Positions 53,196 to 60,992 of a DNA stretch of 64,000 nt are shown here, piece after piece (within the stretch, counting starts at the first letter, position 1; each line of letters begins with the position of its first letter). The DNA is from Zeimonas sp050187175 (GTDB taxonomy: Bacteria > Pseudomonadota > Gammaproteobacteria > Burkholderiales > Burkholderiaceae_E). The stretch spans positions 186,001-250,000 of the forward strand of contig JBFWXS010000001.1 of assembly GCA_050187175.1 (NCBI GenBank). Reading direction: 5' to 3'. The translations under genes were made by a program, and so were the position numbers. The notes under the pieces are model-generated. The model saw nothing but the letters and a program-made list of their open reading frames with translations, was not told where the DNA came from and did not search any database.

Positions 53196-54866
53196 ATGCA
53201 CAGTGTCCACCAGGCGTTCCGCGCCAGTGCCGCCCGCACGCCGCAGGCCGAGTTCCTGTACGCGGATGCCGTCACGGCGCGGACCTACGGCATCCCTCAG
53301 CGGGCATGGCACTGGGGCGAAGCCGACGCCGAGGTCGAGCGGCTGCGCGCCGCCTATGAGCGCGCCGGCTGGGGCCACGGCCACCGCGTCGGCCTGCTGC
53401 TCGAGAACCGCCCGGCCTTCCTGCTGCATTGGTTCGCACTCAACGCACTCGGCGTGAGCGTGGTGCCGATCAATGCCGACATGCGCTCGGCCGAGCTGAC
53501 TTATCTGATCGGCCACAGCGAGATCGGGCTCGCCGTGACGCTGCCCGAGCGCGCCGCCGATCTGCTCGCCGCCGCGCGGCAGGCCGGGCGCACGCTGCGT
53601 ACGCTCGACATCGGCGACGTAGGCGAGGTAGGCGGCGGCGATCGCGCTGCCCTCGATTCCGCCGGCGCCGATCCCTTTCCGTCCCCTCCATCGCTGCCGC
53701 CGCGCGCCGGCGAACCGGTCGGCCTCGCCACCGAATGCGCGCTGCTGTACACGTCCGGCACCACCGGCCGCCCCAAGGGCTGCATGCTCAGCAATGACTA
53801 CTTCGTCCGAGCGGGCCAATGGTATGCGGGCCTGGATGAGCTGTGCACCGTGCGCCGCGATCGGGAACGCGTGATCACGCCGCTGCCGCTGACGCACGTC
53901 AACGCCATGGCCTTCTCGACCATGGTCGTGCTGGTCGCCGGCGGCTGCCTGATCCAGCTCGACCGCTTCCATCCGAAGAGCTGGTGGCAGAGCGTGCGCG
54001 ACAGCGGCGCCACCATCGTCCACTACCTCGGCGTGATGCCCGCCATGCTGCTCGCCGCGCCGCCGTCGGCGGACGATCGCGAGCATCAGGTCCGCATCGG
54101 CTTCGGCGCCGGCGTGGATCGCAAGAACCACGCACCGTTCGAGCAGCGCTTCGGCTTCCCGCTGCTCGAAGCCTGGGCCATGACCGAGACCGGCGCCGCC
54201 GCCTGTGTCATGGCCAATCGCGAACCGCGCCACGTGGGCAGCAGCTGCTTCGGCCGCGCCGAGCCGTTCATGGACTATCGGCTGGTCGACGACGATGGCC
54301 GCGACGTCGAGGTCGGCACACCCGGCGAGCTGCTGGTCCGCTCCACCGGCAAGGATCCGCGCCGCTATTTCTTCTCAGGCTATCTGAAGGACGAAGCCGC
54401 GACGCAGGAGGCCTGGGCCGGCGGCTGGTTCCATACCGGCGACATCGTGCGCAGCGATGCCGACGGCAATCTGTATTTCGTCGACCGCAAGAAGAACGTG
54501 ATCCGCCGCAGCGGCGAGAACATCTCGGCAGTCGAAGTCGAAAGCGTGCTCAACCAGCATCCGGCCGTGAAGTCCGCCGCCGTCGCGGCGACGCCCGACC
54601 CGGTGCGCGGCGACGAAGTGCTCGCCTGCGTCGTCACGCACGAACCGGTGGCCGACGCCGATCGCGCGGCGCTGGCAGCGAGCATCGTCGAGCATGCGCT
54701 GGCGCAGCTGGCCTACTACAAGGCGCCGGGGTACGTCGCGTTCGTGGAGGCCCTGCCGTTGACGGTGTCGCAGAAGATCCAGCGGGGGGAGCTCAAGCAG
54801 ATGGCGCATGAGCTGCCGGGGCGGGAGTGCTGCGTGGATGTGCGTTCGATGAAGCGGCGGGGGTGA
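53196..54866 (+). CDS. AMP-forming acyl-CoA synthetase (ANL superfamily)
   Basis: 556 residues. ATP loop LLYTSGTTGRPKGC (about residue 185), AMTETGAA, GGWFHTGDIV, DRKKNVIRRSGENISAVEVE, and the terminal SQKIQRGELK lysine. A serine/proline-rich linker precedes the P-loop. AGAGGG lies 5 bases before ATG 53196; an upstream GTG at 53190 is less likely. It follows the dioxygenase beta gene by 9 bases and probably activates a ring-containing acid for the downstream CoA-dependent steps. Confidence 0.88.
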   Translation: MHSVHQAFRASAARTPQAEFLYADAVTARTYGIPQRAWHWGEADAEVERLRAAYERAGWGHGHRVGLLLENRPAFLLHWFALNALGVSVVPINADMRSAELTYLIGHSEIGLAVTLPERAADLLAAARQAGRTLRTLDIGDVGEVGGGDRAALDSAGADPFPSPPSLPPRAGEPVGLATECALLYTSGTTGRPKGCMLSNDYFVRAGQWYAGLDELCTVRRDRERVITPLPLTHVNAMAFSTMVVLVAGGCLIQLDRFHPKSWWQSVRDSGATIVHYLGVMPAMLLAAPPSADDREHQVRIGFGAGVDRKNHAPFEQRFGFPLLEAWAMTETGAAACVMANREPRHVGSSCFGRAEPFMDYRLVDDDGRDVEVGTPGELLVRSTGKDPRRYFFSGYLKDEAATQEAWAGGWFHTGDIVRSDADGNLYFVDRKKNVIRRSGENISAVEVESVLNQHPAVKSAAVAATPDPVRGDEVLACVVTHEPVADADRAALAASIVEHALAQLAYYKAPGYVAFVEALPLTVSQKIQRGELKQMAHELPGRECCVDVRSMKRRG

Positions 54867-54958
54867 GATGAGGGGTACGTTCGAGGCTTCGGCGGGGAGC
54901 GGCGGATGGTGAGCGCGGGCGCAACGCTCTTCAACCCGACGCTCCCGAGGGTGCCGCG

Positions 54959-56128
54959 ATGACGCGCCGCATGCCGTACGAAGGCGTCGCCGTCACGGTT
55001 CCGGTCACGGTGCCGTATGTCCGCTACTCGACGCATGGCGCCCACTGGTTCCTCGGCCGCGCCGTCGACGCGCTGGTCAGGCAAAGCGGGCTGGACAAAG
55101 CGCAGATCGACGGGCTGTGCCTGTCGAGCTTCTCGCTGGTGCCCGACACCGCCGTCGGCGTCACGCAGCATCTGGGCCTGTCGCCGCGCTGGCTCGATCA
55201 CATTCCCACCGGCGGCGCGTCCGGCGTCATGTCGCTGCGCCGCGCGGCGCGCGCGGTGCAGATGGGGGACGCCGACGTCGTCGCCTGCGTCGCCGCCGAT
55301 ACCAATCACGTCGATTCGTTCCGGCAGACGCTGGGGGGTTTCAGCACCTTCGCGCGCGACGCCACCTACCCATACGGCTCGGGCGGCCCCAATTCGATCT
55401 TCGCGTTCATCACCGGCAACTACATGCGCCAGTTCGGCGCGCGGCGCGAGGACTTCGGCCGCATCGCCGTCGACCAGCGCAGCAACGCGCTGCGCAATCC
55501 GAACGCACTGTTCCGCAAGCCGCTCACGCTCGACGAGTACATGGCCGCGCGGCCGATCGCCGATCCTATCCATCTGTTCGACTGCGTCATGCCCTGCGCC
55601 GGCGCCGATGCCTTCCTGGTGATGCGCGAGGAGCGCGCGCGCGATCTCGGCCTGCCGTACGCGCTGCTGCGCGGCGCCATAGAGCGGCACAACGCCTTCG
55701 CCGAAGATCCGATCATGGTGCGCGGCGGCTGGCTCGCCGATCGCGACGACCTGTATGCGCAGGCCGGCATCCGCCCGGCCGACATCGATTTCGTTCAGAC
55801 CTACGACGACTACCCGGTCATCGTGATGATGCAGTTCGAGGACCTGGGCTTCTGCGCCAAGGGAGAAGGCCCCGAATTCGTCCGCGTGCACAAGTTGACG
55901 TACGACGGCAGTTTCCCGAACAACACCAGCGGCGGCCAGCTGTCGGTGGGACAGGCCGGCGCCGCCGGCGGATTTCTAGGCATGGTCGAGACGATCCGCC
56001 AGCTGACCGGCGCCGCCGGCGAACGCGCCGTGCCCGGCGCCGCGCTAGGCTTGGTGGCCGGCTTCGGCATGGTCACCTACGACCGCTGCCTGTGCACCGG
56101 CGCCGTGATTCTCGGGAGCGCCGCATGA
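54959..56128 (+). CDS. Thiolase-fold protein lacking thiolase catalytic residues (probable DUF35-dependent aldolase)
   Basis: 389 residues of the SCP2-thiolase-like group. The nucleophile position reads HIPTGGASGV with no cysteine, and the GGxxxxGH histidine is glutamine (GGQLSVGQAG). A tyrosine-rich DFVQTYDDYPV segment stands where thiolases have an acid-cysteine-Phe motif. Ltp2, which cleaves C-C bonds by retro-aldol chemistry together with a DUF35 partner in steroid breakdown, is the known precedent. The next gene starts with a DUF35 domain and overlaps by 4 bases (ATGA). I infer an acyl-CoA aldolase; a degenerate thiolase is the alternative. Confidence 0.75.
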   Translation: MTRRMPYEGVAVTVPVTVPYVRYSTHGAHWFLGRAVDALVRQSGLDKAQIDGLCLSSFSLVPDTAVGVTQHLGLSPRWLDHIPTGGASGVMSLRRAARAVQMGDADVVACVAADTNHVDSFRQTLGGFSTFARDATYPYGSGGPNSIFAFITGNYMRQFGARREDFGRIAVDQRSNALRNPNALFRKPLTLDEYMAARPIADPIHLFDCVMPCAGADAFLVMREERARDLGLPYALLRGAIERHNAFAEDPIMVRGGWLADRDDLYAQAGIRPADIDFVQTYDDYPVIVMMQFEDLGFCAKGEGPEFVRVHKLTYDGSFPNNTSGGQLSVGQAGAAGGFLGMVETIRQLTGAAGERAVPGAALGLVAGFGMVTYDRCLCTGAVILGSAA

Positions 56129-57405
56129 CGATGCCGCTGATGCGCCCCAAGCGCAAGAACCCGGTGCTGCGCACGCCGCAGATGAACCTGCCGCCGTGGG
56201 CGCGCGGCCGCGTCGCGCTCGGCATGACGGCCGCGGCGGCGCGCGGCTGTTTCGCGCTGCAGGTCTGCGACGACTGCGGCGCGGTCCAGTATCCGCCGCG
56301 CGAGGCCTGCCACCGCTGCCTGTCGGCGCGGCTGAAGTGGCGCGAGCAGACGGGCGAAGGCGTGCTGCTCGGCACCACCACTCTGCATCACAGCAACGAT
56401 CTGTTCTTCCGCGAACGCCTGCCGTGGCGGCTCGGCTTCGTGCAGCTCGATGCCGGACCGACGCTGATGGTTCACCTGCACGGCGACGTGCCCGATCTCG
56501 ACTTCGAACGGCACGACGCCGCCGCGGCGCCGCGGCGCGTACGCGTCGGCGCACGGCTGGACCGCGCCGGCCAGGCGGTGCTGATCGGCTTTCCCGACAA
56601 GGAGACTCCGCATATGGCCGACGACAAGGTGCTGCGCGAGATGACCAGCGACCCGAAGTTCCGCAAAGTCCTCGTCACCGACGGCAAGACCGAAGTGGGC
56701 CAGGCACTGGTGCGCGAGCTGATCAAGGCCGGCGCCGACCTGGTCTGGGTCGGACACGCCGAGCCGTGGAAGAAGACCGGCGGCATCGACGATCTCGCAT
56801 CACTGCCGCAGGTCACGCTGGTGCCGCTGGACCTCAGCAACGGCCGCTCGGTCGGCGAGATGGCCGGCGAGATCGGCGGCAAGGTCGACATCGTCATCAA
56901 CAATGCCGAAGTCCATCGCACCTTCGGCATCGGCGCGCGCCGCGGCATCGACGCCGCGCATGCCGAGATGGACATCAACTACTTCGGCCTGCTGCGGCTG
57001 GCGCAGGTCTTCGGCCCGGCGCTGAAGGGCCGCTCCGCCGACGGCGCTACCGGCGCCACCGCCTGGGTCAACCTGCTGTCCATCTACGCGCTCAGCAGCT
57101 TTCCGCCGCACGGCACCTATTCCGCGTCCAAGGCCGCCGCGTACTCGCTGGCGCAATGCTTGCGCGCCGAGATGAGACCCGCCGGCATCCGCGTCATCAA
57201 CGTGTTTCCGGGCCCCATCGACGACGAATGGAACCAGCACGTCCCGCCGCCGAAGCTCAGCCCGCAGGCGCTGGCCGTCAGCATCGTGCGCGCGCTGCGC
57301 GACGGCGTCGAGGACGTCTATCCGGGCGACGTCGCGCAGGAGTGGCTGGAGCGGTGGCGCGATGATCCGAAAGTGCTCGAGCGCGAGCTCGCTGCCGGGG
57401 GCTGA
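56125..57405 (+). CDS. DUF35 (Zn-ribbon/OB-fold) - short-chain dehydrogenase fusion
   Basis: 426 residues in two parts. Residues 1-150 are DUF35: a rubredoxin-like ribbon (CDDC...CHRC, about residues 50-67) and an OB fold with RLPWRLGFVQLDAGPTLMVH. Residues 165-420 are an SDR with TDGKTEVG in place of TGxxxGIG, INNAE, LSIYAL, the catalytic YSASK (about residue 333) and VFPGPIDDE. The cofactor loop is degenerate, but Ser-Tyr-Lys is kept. The start ATGA overlaps the aldolase-like gene, so the two products probably form one complex, with the SDR acting on the substrate or product of C-C cleavage. Confidence 0.82.
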   Translation: MTMPLMRPKRKNPVLRTPQMNLPPWARGRVALGMTAAAARGCFALQVCDDCGAVQYPPREACHRCLSARLKWREQTGEGVLLGTTTLHHSNDLFFRERLPWRLGFVQLDAGPTLMVHLHGDVPDLDFERHDAAAAPRRVRVGARLDRAGQAVLIGFPDKETPHMADDKVLREMTSDPKFRKVLVTDGKTEVGQALVRELIKAGADLVWVGHAEPWKKTGGIDDLASLPQVTLVPLDLSNGRSVGEMAGEIGGKVDIVINNAEVHRTFGIGARRGIDAAHAEMDINYFGLLRLAQVFGPALKGRSADGATGATAWVNLLSIYALSSFPPHGTYSASKAAAYSLAQCLRAEMRPAGIRVINVFPGPIDDEWNQHVPPPKLSPQALAVSIVRALRDGVEDVYPGDVAQEWLERWRDDPKVLERELAAGG

Positions 57406-57416
57406 AGTGTTGCGGA

Positions 57417-57776
57417 GGCTTTCCATCGAACGCCACCGGTCTTGCCAGAGCGGTAGGCGGGGGCCGGGGCAGCGGGGAGCTGTGCAGCGGGGAACTGGGC
57501 GGCGAGAGGCGGTGCGGCGGTCGGCCCTTTGGGCCGACTACCCTGTGCTGCTCGCCTTGGGGCTGGCGCGGCGTAACTCGCTGCGCTCGCTGCGCAAGCT
57601 CCGCTCAGACAAACGCCGCGATACAGAAGACGACGCGCGCTGCGCGCGCGCGCCCCAAGGCTGCGCTGCTCGGCGCCGCACAGCCCCTCGCCGCCCAGTT
57701 CCCCGCTGCACAGCTCCCCGCTGCCCCGGCCCCCGCCTACCGCTCTGGCAAGACCGGTGGCGTTCGATAGAAAGCC
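57417..57776. repeat. Long inverted repeat 1 (about 95-bp arms)
   Basis: 57417-57511 is complementary to 57681-57776 with one mismatch in the first 87 pairs and only slight divergence afterwards. The 170-bp interior has a small hairpin (57520-57538), a shared CCTTGGGGC segment on each side, and a core at 57569-57618 that begins CGGCGTAACTCGCTGCGCTC and ends ACGCCG. It starts 12 bases after the DUF35-SDR stop. It encodes no recognisable protein. Confidence 0.88.
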
Positions 57777-57841
57777 CATGGACGAGTTGGCGCAGTGCTA
57801 ATAGCAATGGCCCCTGCTTCTTTGCATGCCACTGCCGTATC

Positions 57842-58156
57842 GGCAAAGTCGCTGGCCGTGCGGCGATAGGCGCGCGCACCGTCGCGGGCCCTGCGGTGCG
57901 GGCGGGGCTGTATGCGCAGCCGAGAAGCGCAGGAAGCTTGGACCGCGCGCAAAGCGCGCCACCACTTCTGACTTACGGCGTCTGTTTGAGCGGAGCTCCC
58001 CACAGGGGAGCGCAGCGAGTTACGCCGTGGGCCAAGCTTCCGAGCATCGCAGGGGACCCCCTTTGCGAAGCAAAGGGGGCAAGCATCCAGCCCCGCCCGC
58101 ACCGCAGGGCCCGCGACGGTGCGCGCGCCTATCGCCGCACGGCCAGCGACTTTGCC
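57842..58156. repeat. Long inverted repeat 2 (69-bp perfect arms)
   Basis: 57842-57910 and 58088-58156 are perfect reverse complements over 69 bases. The interior holds a core at 57975-58028 that is an inverted copy of the core in repeat 1, and a perfect CCCCCTTTG/CAAAGGGGG hairpin at about 58057-58079. It ends 32 bases before the cyclase start. No transposase is present; this could be a non-autonomous element, a transcription barrier or a structured RNA. Confidence 0.88.
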
Positions 58157-58188
58157 CGCCCCCACCTCAGCACGCACGAGCATCTGAC

Positions 58189-58986
58189 ATGAATCAAGCC
58201 CCGCCCACCGACCTGCTCGGCGCCCTGACCACCGCGCTCACCGCCGGCCGCATCCGCGTCGTCGACCTCACGCAGACGCTCACGCCGGAGTTCCCGCAGA
58301 TCGCGCTGCCACCCGAGATGGGACAGTGCTGGCCGTTCCGCATCGAAGAGGTCTCGCGCTACGACGAGCGCGGTCCCGGCTGGTACTGGAACAACTTCTC
58401 GTGCGGCGAGCACACCGGCACGCATTTCGATGCGCCGATCCACTGGATCTCGGGGCGCGATCTGCCGAACAACTCGGTCGACACGATCCCTGCCGAGCAT
58501 TTCATCGCGCCCGCCTGCGTCATCGACTGCTCGCAGCAGGCGGCCGAGGATCCCGACTACCTGCTCAGCGTCGCCGACATCGAGGCTTTCGAGGCCGCGC
58601 ACGGACTCATTCCCAGCGGCGCCTGGGTATTGATGCGCACCGACTGGTCCAAGCGCGCGAGCGATCCCGAGGCCTACCAGAACTTCGATGAAACCGGGCA
58701 GCACACGCCCGGCCCCAGCACCGAAGCCGTGCAGTTCCTCGTCACGCAGCGCGACGTGCTGGGCTTCGGCTCGGAAGCCATCGGCACCGACGCGGGCCAG
58801 GGCTATCACCTGCGGCCGCCGTATCCGTGCCACTACTTCATGCACGGCGCCGGCCGCTATGGGCTGCAGTGCCTGACCAACCTGGATCGGCTGCCACCGA
58901 CCGGCAGCGTGCTGATCTGCCCGCCGTTGAAGATCCAGCAGGGCAGCGGCAGTCCGCTGCGCGTGCTGGCGCTGGTGGCCGGCTGA
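58189..58986 (+). CDS. Cyclase-family hydrolase (kynurenine formamidase-like)
   Basis: 265 residues of the cyclase/formamidase fold. The metal motif HTGTHFDAPIHW lies at about residue 79, with a DWSKRAS segment and PGPSTEAVQFLV after it. Members hydrolyse amide or cyclic bonds, for example N-formylkynurenine or isatin. The true start is ATG 58189; the upstream open frame runs through the inverted repeat and is spurious. It begins an operon-like run of five genes. Confidence 0.85.
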   Translation: MNQAPPTDLLGALTTALTAGRIRVVDLTQTLTPEFPQIALPPEMGQCWPFRIEEVSRYDERGPGWYWNNFSCGEHTGTHFDAPIHWISGRDLPNNSVDTIPAEHFIAPACVIDCSQQAAEDPDYLLSVADIEAFEAAHGLIPSGAWVLMRTDWSKRASDPEAYQNFDETGQHTPGPSTEAVQFLVTQRDVLGFGSEAIGTDAGQGYHLRPPYPCHYFMHGAGRYGLQCLTNLDRLPPTGSVLICPPLKIQQGSGSPLRVLALVAG

Positions 58987-59029
58987 GGCCGCGCCGTCCG
59001 CAAACGCTCATTGATTGAAAGGCGCAACG

Positions 59030-59761
59030 ATGAATCAGGATCGCGGTACCGCCGTCGTCACCGGCGGCAGCGCAGGCATCGGCAAGGCGATCTGCCAGCG
59101 GCTGCTGGCCGACGGCTATCAGGTGGTTTCCCTCGCGCGCCGCGCCAGCGGCATCGCGCATCCGTCGCTGCATGAAGCGGCGGTCGACCTGACCGACCGC
59201 GAGGCCACCGCGCAGGCCGTGCGCGAGATCAATCAGCGCTTCGCGATCACCACGGTCGTGCACAACGCCGGCGTCATCCGCGCTGCGCTGCTGCCCGAGG
59301 TCAAGCTCGATGATCTCGACGCACTGGTCGATCTGCATCTGGGCAGCGCGATCCAGCTGGTGCAGGCCGCGCTGCCCGCGATGCGCGCTCGCGGCCTGGG
59401 CCGCATCGTGCTGCTGTCGTCGCGCGCGGCGCTGGGCCTGGCCACGCGCACCAGCTACTCGGCGACCAAGGCCGGCATGCTCGGCATGGCGCGCACCTGG
59501 GCGCTCGAACTGGCGCGCGACGGCATCACGGTCAATGTCGTCGCGCCCGGCCCCATCCGCACCGACATGTTCTACGACGTCGTGCAGGCCGGCAGCGACA
59601 AGGAACGCGAGCTGGCGCGCGCCGTCCCGGTCGGCCGGCTCGGCGAGTCCGACGACGTGGCGCGTGCGGTCTCGTTCTTCGCCGACCCGGCCAGCAGCTT
59701 CGTGACCGGGCAGGTTCTCTATGTGTGCGGTGGAACCAGTGTGGGCAGCCTCGTGCTGTAG
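59030..59761 (+). CDS. Short-chain dehydrogenase/reductase
   Basis: 243 residues, classical SDR. TGGSAGIG at about residues 10-17, HNAGV, LLSSRAALG and YSATK are present, with VAPGPIRTDMF after. AAAGG lies before ATG 59030; the TTG at 59015 is less likely. It oxidises or reduces a hydroxyl/keto group in the pathway. It is 43 bases after the cyclase. Confidence 0.87.
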   Translation: MNQDRGTAVVTGGSAGIGKAICQRLLADGYQVVSLARRASGIAHPSLHEAAVDLTDREATAQAVREINQRFAITTVVHNAGVIRAALLPEVKLDDLDALVDLHLGSAIQLVQAALPAMRARGLGRIVLLSSRAALGLATRTSYSATKAGMLGMARTWALELARDGITVNVVAPGPIRTDMFYDVVQAGSDKERELARAVPVGRLGESDDVARAVSFFADPASSFVTGQVLYVCGGTSVGSLVL

Positions 59762-59843
59762 ACGCCGCATCGCTTCGCCGGGCGCCCCTGGCCCGTTTTC
59801 GCTTCGCTTTGCTTCGATCCGCATCACCCAAGGAGACTCGATC

Positions 59844-60992
59844 ATGAAACGCTTGGTTCTAGCCGCCGCGGCGGCACTGACGGCAGGCATGGCGGCGCAG
59901 GCCCTTGCCGCCGATCTGAAGGTGGGCTTCATCTCGTCCCTGTCCGGCCCGGTCTCGTCGCTCGGCATTCCGTACCAGAAAGGCATCCAGGCCGCGATCG
60001 CATACAAGCCCGAGGTCGCGGGCCGCAAGGTCCAGATGATCCAGCTCGACGACGCTTCCGATCCGTCGACCGCCGCTCGCAACGCGCGCAAGCTGATCGA
60101 GGAGGACAAGGTCGACGTCATCATAGGCACCGCCGGCTCGCCCGGCGCGCTGGCGATCGCCGCCGTGGCGCGCGAGACTCGCACGCCGCTGATCTCGATC
60201 GCCAACGCCAATCTGCCCGGCGACGAAGGCGCGTGGATGGTCACGCTGCCGCAGCCGGCGCCGCTTATGGTCAGCGCCGTCGTCGAACGGATGAAGAAGT
60301 CCGGCGTGAAGACGATAGGCTACATCGGCTTCTCCGATGCCTGGGGCGACCTGGTCTACGACTCGCTGCGCAAGGCGGTCGAGCCGGCAGGCCTGAAGGT
60401 GGTCACGAACGAGCGCTATGCGCGCGGCGATGCGTCGGTCACCGGCCAGGTGCTGAAGATCGTCGCGGCACGTCCTGACGCGGTCATCACGGGCACCTCG
60501 GGAACGCCGGGCGCGCTGCCGTACCTGGCGCTCAGCGAACGCGGTTATCGCGGCCAGATCTACGGCATGCATGCGCTGATCAATCCCGATTTCGTGCGCG
60601 TGGCCGGCGCTTCGGCCGAAGGACTGCTCGCGCCCACCGGACCGGTCGTCGTCGCCGAGCAGCTGCCGGCCGACAACCCGATCCGCAAGGTCTCGCTGGA
60701 CTTCCGCAACGCCTACCAGCGCGTCCACGGCGCGCCGCCCACCGACGCCTTCTCGGCCTATTCGTTCGACGCCTGGCTGCTGTTCGCCGACGCCGCCGCC
60801 CGCGCGGCGGGCAAGGCCGAACCCGGCACGCCGCAGTTCCGCGTCGCGCTGCGCGATGCCATCGTCAGCACGAAGGAGCTGGTCGGCACGCACAGCGTCT
60901 ACAACTTCAAGCCCGATGACCGCTACGGCTCGGACGAACGTTCGCGCGTCGTCGTCAAGCTCGAGAAGGGCCAGTGGAAGCTGGTGCCCTGA
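59844..60992 (+). CDS. Branched-chain-amino-acid-type ABC substrate-binding protein
   Basis: 382 residues with a signal peptide (MKRLVLAAAAALTAGMAAQA, cleaved near LAA) and a type I periplasmic-binding fold (VGFISSLSGPVSSLGIPYQKG; DVIIGTAGSPGALAI; GFSDAWGDL). AAGGAGA precedes the ATG. Homologues often bind aromatic acids. No LivH, LivM, LivG or LivF gene is in the window, so the permease is elsewhere or lost. It is coupled to the next ligase by a one-base TGATG overlap. Confidence 0.88.
   Translation: MKRLVLAAAAALTAGMAAQALAADLKVGFISSLSGPVSSLGIPYQKGIQAAIAYKPEVAGRKVQMIQLDDASDPSTAARNARKLIEEDKVDVIIGTAGSPGALAIAAVARETRTPLISIANANLPGDEGAWMVTLPQPAPLMVSAVVERMKKSGVKTIGYIGFSDAWGDLVYDSLRKAVEPAGLKVVTNERYARGDASVTGQVLKIVAARPDAVITGTSGTPGALPYLALSERGYRGQIYGMHALINPDFVRVAGASAEGLLAPTGPVVVAEQLPADNPIRKVSLDFRNAYQRVHGAPPTDAFSAYSFDAWLLFADAAARAAGKAEPGTPQFRVALRDAIVSTKELVGTHSVYNFKPDDRYGSDERSRVVVKLEKGQWKLVP

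Noticed and set aside
54959..56128. Ordinary acetyl-CoA acetyltransferase
   Set aside because: Both the nucleophilic cysteine and the GH histidine are missing, so thiolase chemistry is unlikely.
57417..58156. Insertion sequence or small genes in the inverted repeats
   Set aside because: No transposase, no target duplication that I can see, and the open frames are mirror images of the arms with no ribosome sites.
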